Of a stretch of DNA of 64,000 bases, positions 48,393-56,349 are shown piece by piece. The DNA comes from Rhodothermia bacterium (GTDB lineage Bacteria > Bacteroidota > Rhodothermia > Rhodothermales > UBA2364), in contig JAFLBZ010000002.1 in the NCBI GenBank assembly GCA_017303715.1, positions 171,353 through 235,352 on the forward strand, read 5' to 3'. The notes beneath the pieces are model-generated. The model searched no databases, was not told the origin of the DNA, and saw only the letters and a list, made by a program, of their open reading frames with translations. How positions within the stretch are numbered: the stretch's first letter is position 1; each line of letters begins with the position of its first letter. The position numbers and the translations under genes were made by a program.

Positions 48393-50234
48393 GTGAGCAA
48401 TAAATCTGCACAAAAACCGGACGACCGGAAAAAGAACAACCCCCAGATAGATACCGACGAAGTTGCTGCAAAATTTGATCGCCATCTTTTTGTGCGCATC
48501 ATGAGCTACCTCAAGCCTTACAAAGGCTGGGTGGTTTTGGCCTTTTTGCTAAACCTCTTGGGTGCGCTTATGGGGCCACTCCGTCCGTACCTAACCCAAA
48601 TCGCGATTGACCACCACATCGTGAAACATGACCAAAGCGGCTTGTTGTGGATTGTTACGGCACTTTTTGGATTACTGGCCCTTGAAGGGATTTTGAGTTG
48701 GGGAAATGCTTACCTGACTTCTTGGATCGGGCAAAATGCCATTTTCGACCTTCGCCAAAAGGTATTCCGCCATCTGCAAAGCCTAACGCTTTCTTTTTTT
48801 GATAAACAACCCGTAGGCCGCCTGATCACACGCACCACCTCGGACGTTGAGGCGCTGAATACGGTACTTTCGGCGGGCGTGGTGACCATCTTGGGGAACA
48901 TCTTCTCCATTCTTTTCATCATGTATTTTATGATGATCCTGCATTGGAAGTTGGCGCTCCTCACGCTGGCCATTGTGCCTTTTATGTGGTGGGTCTCCAT
49001 GATTTTCCGAAAAAGAATGCGCGATGCCTTCCGCGAGACCCGCAAGCAGGTAGCACGGCTCAATGCCTTTTTGAATGAGCATGTCACGGGCATGAAGATT
49101 GTGCAAGTGTATAACCGCGAGGCCGAGGAAATGAAGCGCTTTGATGGCGTAAATGACGACAACCGGAAGGCACAAATCAAAACCGTTTTTTACTTCGCCC
49201 TATTTTATCCGGTGATTGATGTGATTGCGGCAGTTGCTTTGGCCCTCGTCATTTGGTACGGAGGTGTTCAGGCTGTAGATCGCTCGCTCTCGTTGGGGGT
49301 ATTAGTGGCCTTCATCCAATACGTCCGTATGTTTTTTGAACCCATCCGCCAACTTTCCGACCAATATAGTACACTGCAAGGCGCTATGGCGGCTTCTGAA
49401 CGTTTATTCCAGTTGCTGGACTTAAACCAGACCACACACGAGGCCGAGCATCCCAAAATGCCGGAGACATTTCTCGGAAAAATTGAGTTTAAAAACGTAT
49501 GGTTCGCTTATGAGACTCCTGCCGCAAGTGCAGAACCTAAATGGGTACTCAAGGACATTTCCTTTACCGTAGAACCGGGGCAGACCATTGCCGTGGTTGG
49601 GCCGACTGGCTCCGGTAAAACCACCCTTATCAATCTTCTCCTTCGGTTCTACGAAACGCAAAAAGGACAAATTTTGATAGATGGCGTTGACATCCGTCAG
49701 ATGCCTTTGGCCACACTCCGCCGGAAAATCGGCTTGGTCTTACAAGAAGTTTTCTTGTTCTCTGGATCGGTAGCACGGAACATCACGCTGGGCGATCCGA
49801 GTTTTTCCGAAGCGGAAATTAAACATGCCGCCGAGAGTGTGGGCGCTGCAACTTTCATCCAACAGTTGCCCGATGGTTATGCGCAGAATGTGCAAGAACG
49901 CGGGGCTTCGCTCTCGCATGGGCAACGCCAATTGCTCTCATTTGCACGCGCCTTGGTGTTCGATCCGGCGGTTTTAGTCTTGGACGAGGCCACCTCCAGT
50001 ATTGACACCGAAACCGAACAGATGATCCAACACGCCTTAGAGAACATGTTCGCAGGACGTACCTCCGTGGTGATTGCCCACCGCCTTTCTACCATCCAAA
50101 ATGCCGACCAAATTCTGGTTATCCATCGTGGTATTCTGCGCGAAAAAGGCAATCATCAAGCCCTCTTAGCGCAAAATGGACTGTATAAGCGCCTCTACGA
50201 ACTCCAATACAAGGAGCAGGAATATTCCTCATAG
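48393..50234 (+). CDS. ABC exporter half (subunit 2), catalytically intact Walker B
   Basis: The 613-residue product has six membrane helices followed by an ATPase domain. Walker A is GPTGSGKT (403-410), Walker B VLVLDEATSSID carries the catalytic Glu532, and the H-loop is VIAHRLS. The signature is LSHGQ (507-511), with His in place of the first Gly, so this signature pairs with the degenerate Walker B of subunit 1. The start is a GTG at 48393 (MSNKSAQKPDDRKK); a charged N-terminal tail precedes the first helix. Partner of the preceding gene. Confidence 0.9.
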   Translation: MSNKSAQKPDDRKKNNPQIDTDEVAAKFDRHLFVRIMSYLKPYKGWVVLAFLLNLLGALMGPLRPYLTQIAIDHHIVKHDQSGLLWIVTALFGLLALEGILSWGNAYLTSWIGQNAIFDLRQKVFRHLQSLTLSFFDKQPVGRLITRTTSDVEALNTVLSAGVVTILGNIFSILFIMYFMMILHWKLALLTLAIVPFMWWVSMIFRKRMRDAFRETRKQVARLNAFLNEHVTGMKIVQVYNREAEEMKRFDGVNDDNRKAQIKTVFYFALFYPVIDVIAAVALALVIWYGGVQAVDRSLSLGVLVAFIQYVRMFFEPIRQLSDQYSTLQGAMAASERLFQLLDLNQTTHEAEHPKMPETFLGKIEFKNVWFAYETPAASAEPKWVLKDISFTVEPGQTIAVVGPTGSGKTTLINLLLRFYETQKGQILIDGVDIRQMPLATLRRKIGLVLQEVFLFSGSVARNITLGDPSFSEAEIKHAAESVGAATFIQQLPDGYAQNVQERGASLSHGQRQLLSFARALVFDPAVLVLDEATSSIDTETEQMIQHALENMFAGRTSVVIAHRLSTIQNADQILVIHRGILREKGNHQALLAQNGLYKRLYELQYKEQEYSS

Positions 50235-50257
50235 CCACACGTCTTTAGTGGTTTAGG

Positions 50258-50333
50258 TTATTGTTTATAAATGAATTAGATTTTGAAATCAGCCTAATTT
50301 CTTCCGCTTATGCCATCACAAAATTTCCTACAT
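50258..50333 (+). repeat. Diverged fragment of the 486-bp repeat family
   Basis: The stretch starting at AGGTTATTGTTTATAAATGA and ending CATCACAAAATTTCCTACAT aligns, with one small gap, to 58367-58442 in the long repeat. The end of the alignment (CCTACAT) and the AAATGAATTA core agree best. It sits between the ABC genes and the sigma operon promoter. Confidence 0.5.
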
Positions 50334-50351
50334 AAAAAATATGGGAGGTAT

Positions 50352-50378
50352 TGTCCGGATTTTGGCACACCATTCGTC
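50352..50378 (+). promoter_or_regulatory. Candidate ECF42-type promoter for the DGPF operon
   Basis: TGTCCG (50352-50357) and CGTC (50375-50378) are 17 bp apart. They resemble the TGTCGA and CGA/TC boxes that I recall reported for ECF42 sigma factors. The start of the first DGPF gene is 52 bp downstream. This is consistent with autoregulation of the operon. Confidence 0.5.
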
Positions 50379-50429
50379 TCTAAGGTGTATAAGGGGACTT
50401 TCCTCATCTCAACACCAAAATCATAGCTT

Positions 50430-50792
50430 ATGAAACCCTTTTTGTATCTGTTTCGGGAGTCCTCGGCGGAGATGGCTCACCTCTCGCCCGCCGAGCTACA
50501 AGCTGACTTGGCCCGCTGGATGGCTTGGACGGAATTACTCGGCCAACAGGGCCACTTAGAGGACGGCCAGCCTTTGATCCCAACTGGACGTGTGGTAACG
50601 GGGATAACCAACCACACCACCGAAGGCCCATATGCCGACAATGGCGAAATCATTGGTGGTTACTTGGTCGTCCTTGCAAACCACTTAGACCACGCCACCG
50701 AACTTGCCCAAGACTGTCCCATCCTGCACTACGAATCCGGCTCGGTGGAAATCCGAGAAATCATTAAATTGCCTAATCCCGAATTGGCCTAA
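50430..50792 (+). CDS. YCII-related (DGPF) family protein 1
   Basis: The 120-residue product is a single YCII-related domain, FLYLFR near the start and IIGGYLVVLANHLDHATELA later. The family's DGPF motif is degenerate here (TEGPYAD). Small proteins of this fold are usually found next to ECF42 sigma factors and have no settled function, though a YCII homologue is a possible lactone or dehydrochlorinase-like enzyme. It is the first gene of a three-gene operon, 12 bp before the second DGPF gene, downstream of a candidate sigma-dependent promoter. Confidence 0.85.
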   Translation: MKPFLYLFRESSAEMAHLSPAELQADLARWMAWTELLGQQGHLEDGQPLIPTGRVVTGITNHTTEGPYADNGEIIGGYLVVLANHLDHATELAQDCPILHYESGSVEIREIIKLPNPELA

Positions 50793-50804
50793 ACTCCGCC
50801 TACC

Positions 50805-51149
50805 ATGAAAGATTTTATGTACATTTTCCGAGGCGGGGAAGCCGATCCCGCAATTCCTGCCGCCGCACCAAGCGCCGAAGAACTACTCCTCTGGGATCAA
50901 TGGATGGAGCCACTTTTGGCCGAAGACCGTGTAATTGGAGGCGAACCCTTGGTTCCGACCGGAAAGGTGATCCGAGGCCAGCATAAAGTGGTGACGGATG
51001 GCCCGTTTGCCGAGGGCAAAGAAATGGTGGGCGGCTATTTCTTCTTAAAAGCAGAAAATCTCGAAGAAGCAGTTGCCCTCACCAAAGGCTGCCCCATCTT
51101 GTACACCGAAGACGGCACGGTCGAAGTCCGCGAAATTCATCCTATGTAG
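50805..51149 (+). CDS. YCII-related (DGPF) family protein 2
   Basis: The 114-residue product has the canonical motif TDGPFAEGKEMVGGYFFLKA and the ending TVEVREI. It differs from the preceding paralogue in having an intact DGPF. The two probably arose by duplication and work together with the sigma factor encoded 6 bp downstream; what they sense or convert is unknown. No signal peptide. Confidence 0.88.
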   Translation: MKDFMYIFRGGEADPAIPAAAPSAEELLLWDQWMEPLLAEDRVIGGEPLVPTGKVIRGQHKVVTDGPFAEGKEMVGGYFFLKAENLEEAVALTKGCPILYTEDGTVEVREIHPM

Positions 51150-51155
51150 CATTAA

Positions 51156-52430
51156 ATGGATTCGCACTTTCTACGATACGAATCTGGCAGGCTGGTGGTG
51201 CAACTCACCAAGCGTTTTGGGACGCATCACCTCCCGCTTATTGAAGACGTTGTACAGGATACTTTGTTAAAAGCGTGGGAGATCTGGCGATTTCGGGGCA
51301 TTCCAGAAAACCCTTCGGCGTGGCTCTTTCGTGTGGCGTGGAACCTTGCCATAGATGCACTCCGCCGCCAGCAAAGACAAATGCCCCTTACCACACAGGT
51401 TTCCGAAACACTTCTAACAGCAGAGCCGCCTGAAAATCCACCAGAAACCATCTTTTTAGACGAGGTGTTACGGCTTATGTTTGTGTGCTGCCATCCCGAT
51501 TTGCCTCGCGAAGCACAAGTGTCCCTGATCCTCAAGTATTTGTGTGGCTTCTCGGTTCAAGAGATTGCACGCGCCTTCCTCACCAACGAAGCCAATATCG
51601 AAAAACGCCTTTATCGTGCACGAAAAGCCTTCCGAACCAAGGATATTCCGCTGGAGGTTCCATCACCGCACATACTCCAAGAACGGCTCGATCAGGTGCT
51701 CTTGGCCATTTATTTGCTGTTCAACGAGGGGTATAAATCTAACCAACCGGATGAGGTCATCCGCCGTGATTTGATTGCCGAGGCTCTACGCTTGGGCAAT
51801 TTGCTTGCAGAAAACCCCATCACCCAAACACCTGCGGTTTTTGCTTTACTCGCCCTGATGTGCTTCCAAGCAGCCCGCACCGAAGCACGACTTACAGAAA
51901 CGGGGGCCTTGTGTCTATTGCCAGCGCAAGACCGCACCTTATGGGACAACGCCCTCATCACCATAGGAAAGCACTTCCTCAACCGATCCGCGACCGGAGA
52001 AGGAATGTCACGGTATCATTTGGAGGCGGGAATCGCCTGGGAACACACCAAAGCAACTTCTTTTGAAACCACCAATTGGCATAAAATTCTGCGGTATTAT
52101 AATGTCTTGGAAGAATACTACCCCTCCCCTATGACATCGCTCAATCGCCTGATTGCCCTTTCCGAAGTAGAAGGCCCTGAAGCTGCACGCTTGGCTTTAG
52201 ATGCCAGCGAGGTCAACAAGACTTTAGCCAAGAACCATCTTTTCCATACCGTGCGCGCCCATTTTTTGTACCGAACTGACGAACCCGAACATGCGCTTCG
52301 ACATTGGCGCAAGGCACTACACTTGGCGCCTTCGCACGCAGAACAAGCCTTCATTGAGGAAAAAATCGCTCATCTCACCACACTTCTACCAGAGGCTCCA
52401 ACACCCACTAAGCCAAACAAGCATCCTTGA
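51156..52430 (+). CDS. ECF RNA polymerase sigma factor, ECF42 type with C-terminal extension
   Basis: The 424-residue product directs RNA polymerase to a small set of promoters. Region 2 (DVVQDTLLKAWEIW, WLFRVAWNLAIDALRR) and region 4 (VSLILKYLCGFSVQEIARAF, IEKRLYRARKAF) are typical of ECF sigma factors. The following segment, LDQVLLAIYLLFNEGYKSN, is the DUF6596 signature, and the C-terminal 200 residues are helical, TPR-like (for example HYNVLEEYYPSPMTSLNRLI). This architecture and the two DGPF genes in front define the ECF42 group. No anti-sigma gene is present, so the C-terminal extension probably controls activity. It lies 6 bp after the second DGPF gene. Confidence 0.92.
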   Translation: MDSHFLRYESGRLVVQLTKRFGTHHLPLIEDVVQDTLLKAWEIWRFRGIPENPSAWLFRVAWNLAIDALRRQQRQMPLTTQVSETLLTAEPPENPPETIFLDEVLRLMFVCCHPDLPREAQVSLILKYLCGFSVQEIARAFLTNEANIEKRLYRARKAFRTKDIPLEVPSPHILQERLDQVLLAIYLLFNEGYKSNQPDEVIRRDLIAEALRLGNLLAENPITQTPAVFALLALMCFQAARTEARLTETGALCLLPAQDRTLWDNALITIGKHFLNRSATGEGMSRYHLEAGIAWEHTKATSFETTNWHKILRYYNVLEEYYPSPMTSLNRLIALSEVEGPEAARLALDASEVNKTLAKNHLFHTVRAHFLYRTDEPEHALRHWRKALHLAPSHAEQAFIEEKIAHLTTLLPEAPTPTKPNKHP

Positions 52431-52601
52431 TTTTGGCTTTATGGACGGAAATTGAAGAAAAGTCTTGCTTTACTTATATCTTTTTTGTTTCTTCATGGGT
52501 TACTAAAACAAGGTTCGGGTCGTCCTTACATTATACATAAGCAGCAAAGATTACCCTGCAAACCCTTTTGTTTTCATTTTCCCCCTAACAAACAAACCGT
52601 A

Positions 52602-54155
52602 ATGAGTACAAACACAGAATCCTGGGGATCGCGGGTGGGGCTGGTTCTGGCTATGGCAGGCAATGCCGTAGGTCTTGGGAACTTCCTCCGCTTTCCGGTA
52701 CAGGCCATCGAAAATGGTGGAGGGGCATTTATTATCCCCTACTTGGTCTGTTTTCTTTTAATGGGTATCCCACTCCTCTTTGTCGAATGGTCTATGGGCC
52801 GTTTTGGTGGACAACACGGACACCACAGCACGCCTTTTATTGTGGGTTCGATGGCTCCAAATGGTCGTATCTGGAAATATGTGGGCGTTTTCGGGATTTT
52901 TACGAACTTGGCCGTTGCCGCTTATTATTGCTACATCGAGTCATGGACCATGTCCTATGTGTATCACACCATTATAGGGTCTTTTAGCGGCAGTTCTCAA
53001 GCATCGGTAGCACAGTTCTTTACCGACTATACCGACCTTGGTGTCTCGCATACGGGTATCCCATACGAACCAGTGGTATTTTATGTCCTGTGTCTGCTCC
53101 TGAATACTTGGATCTTATCACGCGGCTTGAGTGGTGGGGTAGAAGCCGTAGCCAAAGTTGGAATGCCCTTACTTATTCTGTTCGGGATTTTCTTGGCCAT
53201 CCGAGGCATCACACTCACCTCTGGAAGCGATGGTGCGGTGAATGATGGCATGATGGGTTTGAACTTCCTGTGGAACCCACAATTTGATAGCATCTGGAAT
53301 GCTAAAGTATGGCTGGCTGCCGCAGGACAAATCTTCTTTACACTTTCGGTAGGTATGGGTAGCATTCATTGTTATGCTTCTTATTTGCGTTCCCGCGATG
53401 ATGTCGCCTTGAATGCGATGGGCGCTGGCTGGACAAATGAGTTTGTAGAAGTGGTTTTGGGCGGTGCGATTGTGATCCCCATCACCGTAGGATACTTGGG
53501 GATAGATGGCGTTAGGGAAATTGTGGCAAGTGGTGGTGGTTTTGGTTTGGGCTTCCAGACCTTGCCTTATCTCTTCCAACAATGGGGTCCCATCTTGGGC
53601 ACGCTTTCTGGCGTCATGTGGTTCGGCCTTTTGTTTTTTGCAGGGATCACCTCGTCTTTGGCCATGGGAACGCCAATTATGGGCTTCTTACAAGACGAAT
53701 TTGGCTGGAAACGCGAAAAAGCAGCTTGGACGTTTGGTCTTGCTGTCCTGATCCTTGGCCTGCCAACCGTTATCTTCTACAAAGAAGGCGTTTTTGGCGA
53801 GTATGACTACTGGGCCGGTACGGTCTCTCTGGTCATCTTTGCCCTATTAGAGATCATTTTGTTTGCATGGGTCTTTGGCATGAAGCGCGGTTGGGATGAG
53901 ATCACACGCGGCGCAGACATAAACGTACCACCCGTCTTTAAATTCATCATCCAATACGTGACTCCACTGTTTTTATTGGCCGTTTTTGTCTTCAGTTTGC
54001 CTGATATCTTTAAACAACTAACGGATGACAAGCCCTTGGCCGTACATCTGTCTCGGTTGTTGCTTTTGGCCTTGTTTATTGGCATTGCTTATTTGGTACG
54101 GGTGGCCTACTACAAACGAATTCGCGAAGGCCGTCATATTGTAAAACAAGCTTAA
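52602..54155 (+). CDS. Sodium-dependent transporter, NSS/SNF family
   Basis: The 517-residue product has about twelve membrane helices and belongs to the neurotransmitter:sodium symporter family, the LeuT fold. The first helix GNAVGLGNFLRFPVQAIENGGGAF contains the conserved unwound Na+/substrate site (key residues GNAVGLGN). The ATG at 52602 (MSTNTESWGSRVGLVLAMAG) is chosen over an open upstream extension to 52452. A small membrane gene with a strong ribosome binding site follows 13 bp downstream, as in MetP-MetS-type methionine/alanine importers. The substrate is probably an amino acid. Confidence 0.9.
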   Translation: MSTNTESWGSRVGLVLAMAGNAVGLGNFLRFPVQAIENGGGAFIIPYLVCFLLMGIPLLFVEWSMGRFGGQHGHHSTPFIVGSMAPNGRIWKYVGVFGIFTNLAVAAYYCYIESWTMSYVYHTIIGSFSGSSQASVAQFFTDYTDLGVSHTGIPYEPVVFYVLCLLLNTWILSRGLSGGVEAVAKVGMPLLILFGIFLAIRGITLTSGSDGAVNDGMMGLNFLWNPQFDSIWNAKVWLAAAGQIFFTLSVGMGSIHCYASYLRSRDDVALNAMGAGWTNEFVEVVLGGAIVIPITVGYLGIDGVREIVASGGGFGLGFQTLPYLFQQWGPILGTLSGVMWFGLLFFAGITSSLAMGTPIMGFLQDEFGWKREKAAWTFGLAVLILGLPTVIFYKEGVFGEYDYWAGTVSLVIFALLEIILFAWVFGMKRGWDEITRGADINVPPVFKFIIQYVTPLFLLAVFVFSLPDIFKQLTDDKPLAVHLSRLLLLALFIGIAYLVRVAYYKRIREGRHIVKQA

Positions 54156-54168
54156 GGAGGTTCTGGCT

Positions 54169-54318
54169 ATGACAACAGCAGCACTTGCTTTATGGCTAAC
54201 CGCCATAACACTCATTATAGGAACTACGGTGTACTTCTTCCTGAAGGTTTTAAACACCCCACCGCAGGAAGGTGGCGATCATGAGCCACCGCACATAAAA
54301 TCCTTCGACGCAACCTGA
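54169..54318 (+). CDS. Small NSS transporter subunit (MetS-like)
   Basis: This 49-residue product has one membrane helix (about residues 4-26, ALALWLTAITLIIGTTVYFF) followed by a short polar tail rich in Pro and His. GGAGG at 54156-54160 lies 8 bases before the ATG, one of the clearest binding sites in the window. Small single-helix proteins like this accompany NSS transporters, as MetS does for MetP in Corynebacterium. It is too short to be found by length alone. The gene ends just before a terminator. Confidence 0.8.
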   Translation: MTTAALALWLTAITLIIGTTVYFFLKVLNTPPQEGGDHEPPHIKSFDAT

Positions 54319-54343
54319 TTGGTTTAACCCACGAGAGAAGGCA

Positions 54344-54374
54344 AAGGCCCCCGATAGCAAAATCGGTGGGCCTT
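54344..54374. terminator. Shared terminator between convergent genes
   Basis: AAGGCCCCCGAT pairs with ATCGGTGGGCCTT around AGCAAA, with a one-base bulge. It lies between the transporter small subunit gene and the convergent glycosidase-like gene and can serve both. Confidence 0.7.
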
Positions 54375-54401
54375 GTTTGTTACAGAAAGCCTCCGTACCG
54401 G

Positions 54402-55463
54402 TTACTTCAGGGCTGCCAGAATTTTTAATTGGCCCTCCGTAACATCTCCGAAGAGGGAAATCCCGCTCGCGCCATTGTTCCGAGCGAAATGCACCCCACT
54501 CCGGAAGGCTTCTTCGTCTGCGAAGCCCGGAAGGTACAAGCCCGCATAGAGCGGCTTGGTGTCCCGAAGCCCGAATACACCTTGTTCTACCGCCTCGCCG
54601 ATCCACCGTTCTGGTTCCAAATAAAAACTATGATACACCATCGGACAAACGGCATCTAACTTCCAGCGCGTCCAATCTTGCCGTACAATCCGTTGGGCAA
54701 TTTCGGGCGTTGGGAAAACGGCTGCCGTGATGGGTTTTTTGTGTGCATGAACCACATCCGCAAGACGGTTCACCAACCGTGTGACGGCATCGTAGCGGAA
54801 TTTGCGCCATGAGTACTGATCAGAAGGGTAAGTGATGTCTTTCGGATCTTTGCCATAGAGGGCCTTATACTGCGAGCGGCACACGTCACAATAGCAGAAG
54901 TCATAGTCCGGCAGTTCTTGGGTTTGTACCAAATTATAGGTCGGCCACAATTCTACAGGTAGAATAACATCACAAAAACGCACATAGTCCAAGTGGATAC
55001 CTTGTACATAGGGTTTTTTGAGGTGATCCCGCACAAATTGCACCAAATAATCGCCCACTTCTTTCCGGCTTGGACAGACCCAGCGGTAATATTCCACATA
55101 AGGCGGTTGGTCGTAGCAAGACTTCCCGCTTCGGCTCACGGCGTACCATTCTGGATGGTTGTCTCGGATCCATTGGTCGCGGCGGTTGGTCGTCCACATC
55201 CAGAGGTGTGTAGAAAGACCCGCATTGGCTGCTGCTTTAAATGTGGCCTCGTGATACCATTCTATAAAAACGCCATAAATTCCATACCGTTTGTATAGCC
55301 TAAACATCTCTCGACGCTGCGCATCTGTTTGTTTGTCATCTGGTCGGATCCAAATCCAATTACGTACAGGCCGTTTTGCAGCCGAGGTCGCAAACCCCAT
55401 TTCGGGTGCGGCCAAAGCCGCCGCTCCAAGACCCATCAGTTTAAGCGAGTTTCTACGATCCAT
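54402..55463 (-). CDS. Exported glycosidase-like (DUF187/GH10-type) protein
   Basis: The 353-residue product begins MDRRNSLKLMGLGAAALAAP, a twin-arginine-type export signal (RR followed by a hydrophobic stretch), so folding before export is likely. The rest is a TIM-barrel family of putative glycoside hydrolases related to DUF187: YGIYGVFIEWYHEATF, GIHLDYVRFCD, DAVCPMVYHSFYLEP and GASGISLFGD. An acidic pair, Asp in LDYVRF and Glu/Asp elsewhere, is a candidate catalytic site. The ATG at 55463 is preferred to upstream codons. Substrate unknown. It is convergent with the transporter operon. Confidence 0.78.
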   Translation of the reverse strand: MDRRNSLKLMGLGAAALAAPEMGFATSAAKRPVRNWIWIRPDDKQTDAQRREMFRLYKRYGIYGVFIEWYHEATFKAAANAGLSTHLWMWTTNRRDQWIRDNHPEWYAVSRSGKSCYDQPPYVEYYRWVCPSRKEVGDYLVQFVRDHLKKPYVQGIHLDYVRFCDVILPVELWPTYNLVQTQELPDYDFCYCDVCRSQYKALYGKDPKDITYPSDQYSWRKFRYDAVTRLVNRLADVVHAHKKPITAAVFPTPEIAQRIVRQDWTRWKLDAVCPMVYHSFYLEPERWIGEAVEQGVFGLRDTKPLYAGLYLPGFADEEAFRSGVHFARNNGASGISLFGDVTEGQLKILAALK

Positions 55464-55748
55464 GTTTTTTAGGGTTAGATTGAAGGGGAAGAATGAGCAA
55501 GTTATCCAATTATGCCACGTTCTCCAATAGATAAAAAACGCGAATGTGCTTCTGGATATATGTTTGCAATCATTGTATATCGCCTCAAGCAACTTCTGAT
55601 GCTAAGATTTTTCTCAGGCTCTAAATTGCTGTCATTAAATGAATTAAGCCATTTAGATTGGTTTAGTTGTGCTTCAAGCCAATGGCTTTGGGTAGATTAA
55701 AAACCTGTTGGGTATTCGCTCTTCCCCAAAACACCGCTTAGGAATGCG

Positions 55749-56336
55749 TCAATTTCGGCTGGGGAGTTTTCTTTTGCGCTGCATTTGTTTTGGGCCGTAC
55801 CACAGCCAGAAGCCCGTAAGACTAAACACCAGTAAGGCCAAACCCATAATGGTGGTATAAACAAGTTTAATGATCCCGCCATCGGTCGCAAAATAGCGGT
55901 CTAGAATCGAACCATCGTGGAGGTGTTCCACCATATCCGCATTACGTCGCTCAATATGCAAGACCTTTCCGGTTGCGCCGTCCAATTGTATGCCCCAATA
56001 ATGATCGGCATAGACAAATTTTACACTACCTTTGTCTTGGCGGACATCTATCCGATCAAGCGCAAGGGATACATCTGGCGCGACATAAGCTTGTAGGGCG
56101 CGGTTGGCAATTTCTTGCAATTCGTGGAGGGGCTTCCATTCTTCCAACTCCGAGGTTGTGCCTTTTTGCGTAGGCGCCAATAGCATCCCGTTGCTATTCT
56201 TCTTCCAGCCCAATAACAAGCCTGTCACCGCAATCACGATAAAAAAGACAAAAAGGAAAATGCCCGTCAGCCGGTGAACGGTACGGAAGGCTCTTAAGGT
56301 TTGTGCCTGTTTTTTACGCTTTTCGGTATCGTGCAT
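55749..56336 (-). CDS. PepSY-associated membrane protein
   Basis: The 195-residue product has membrane segments at about residues 23-45 and 157-180 (IIKLVYTTIMGLALLVFSLTGFWLWY, hydrophobic helix) and a PepSY-like domain between them, with WGIQLDGATGKVLHIERRN. HRLTGIFLFVFF at the start and the GFWLWYGP end are typical of the PepSY_TM family. Such proteins are often linked to iron or haem uptake and electron transfer. It lies 13 bp downstream of the CCA-type gene on the same strand, a possible operon. Confidence 0.85.
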   Translation of the reverse strand: MHDTEKRKKQAQTLRAFRTVHRLTGIFLFVFFIVIAVTGLLLGWKKNSNGMLLAPTQKGTTSELEEWKPLHELQEIANRALQAYVAPDVSLALDRIDVRQDKGSVKFVYADHYWGIQLDGATGKVLHIERRNADMVEHLHDGSILDRYFATDGGIIKLVYTTIMGLALLVFSLTGFWLWYGPKQMQRKRKLPSRN

Positions 56337-56349
56337 GGCATGGATTGTG

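Noticed and set aside
55697..55891. Minus-strand frame beyond the PepSY gene
   Set aside because: Overlaps the PepSY gene in another frame and has no known match.
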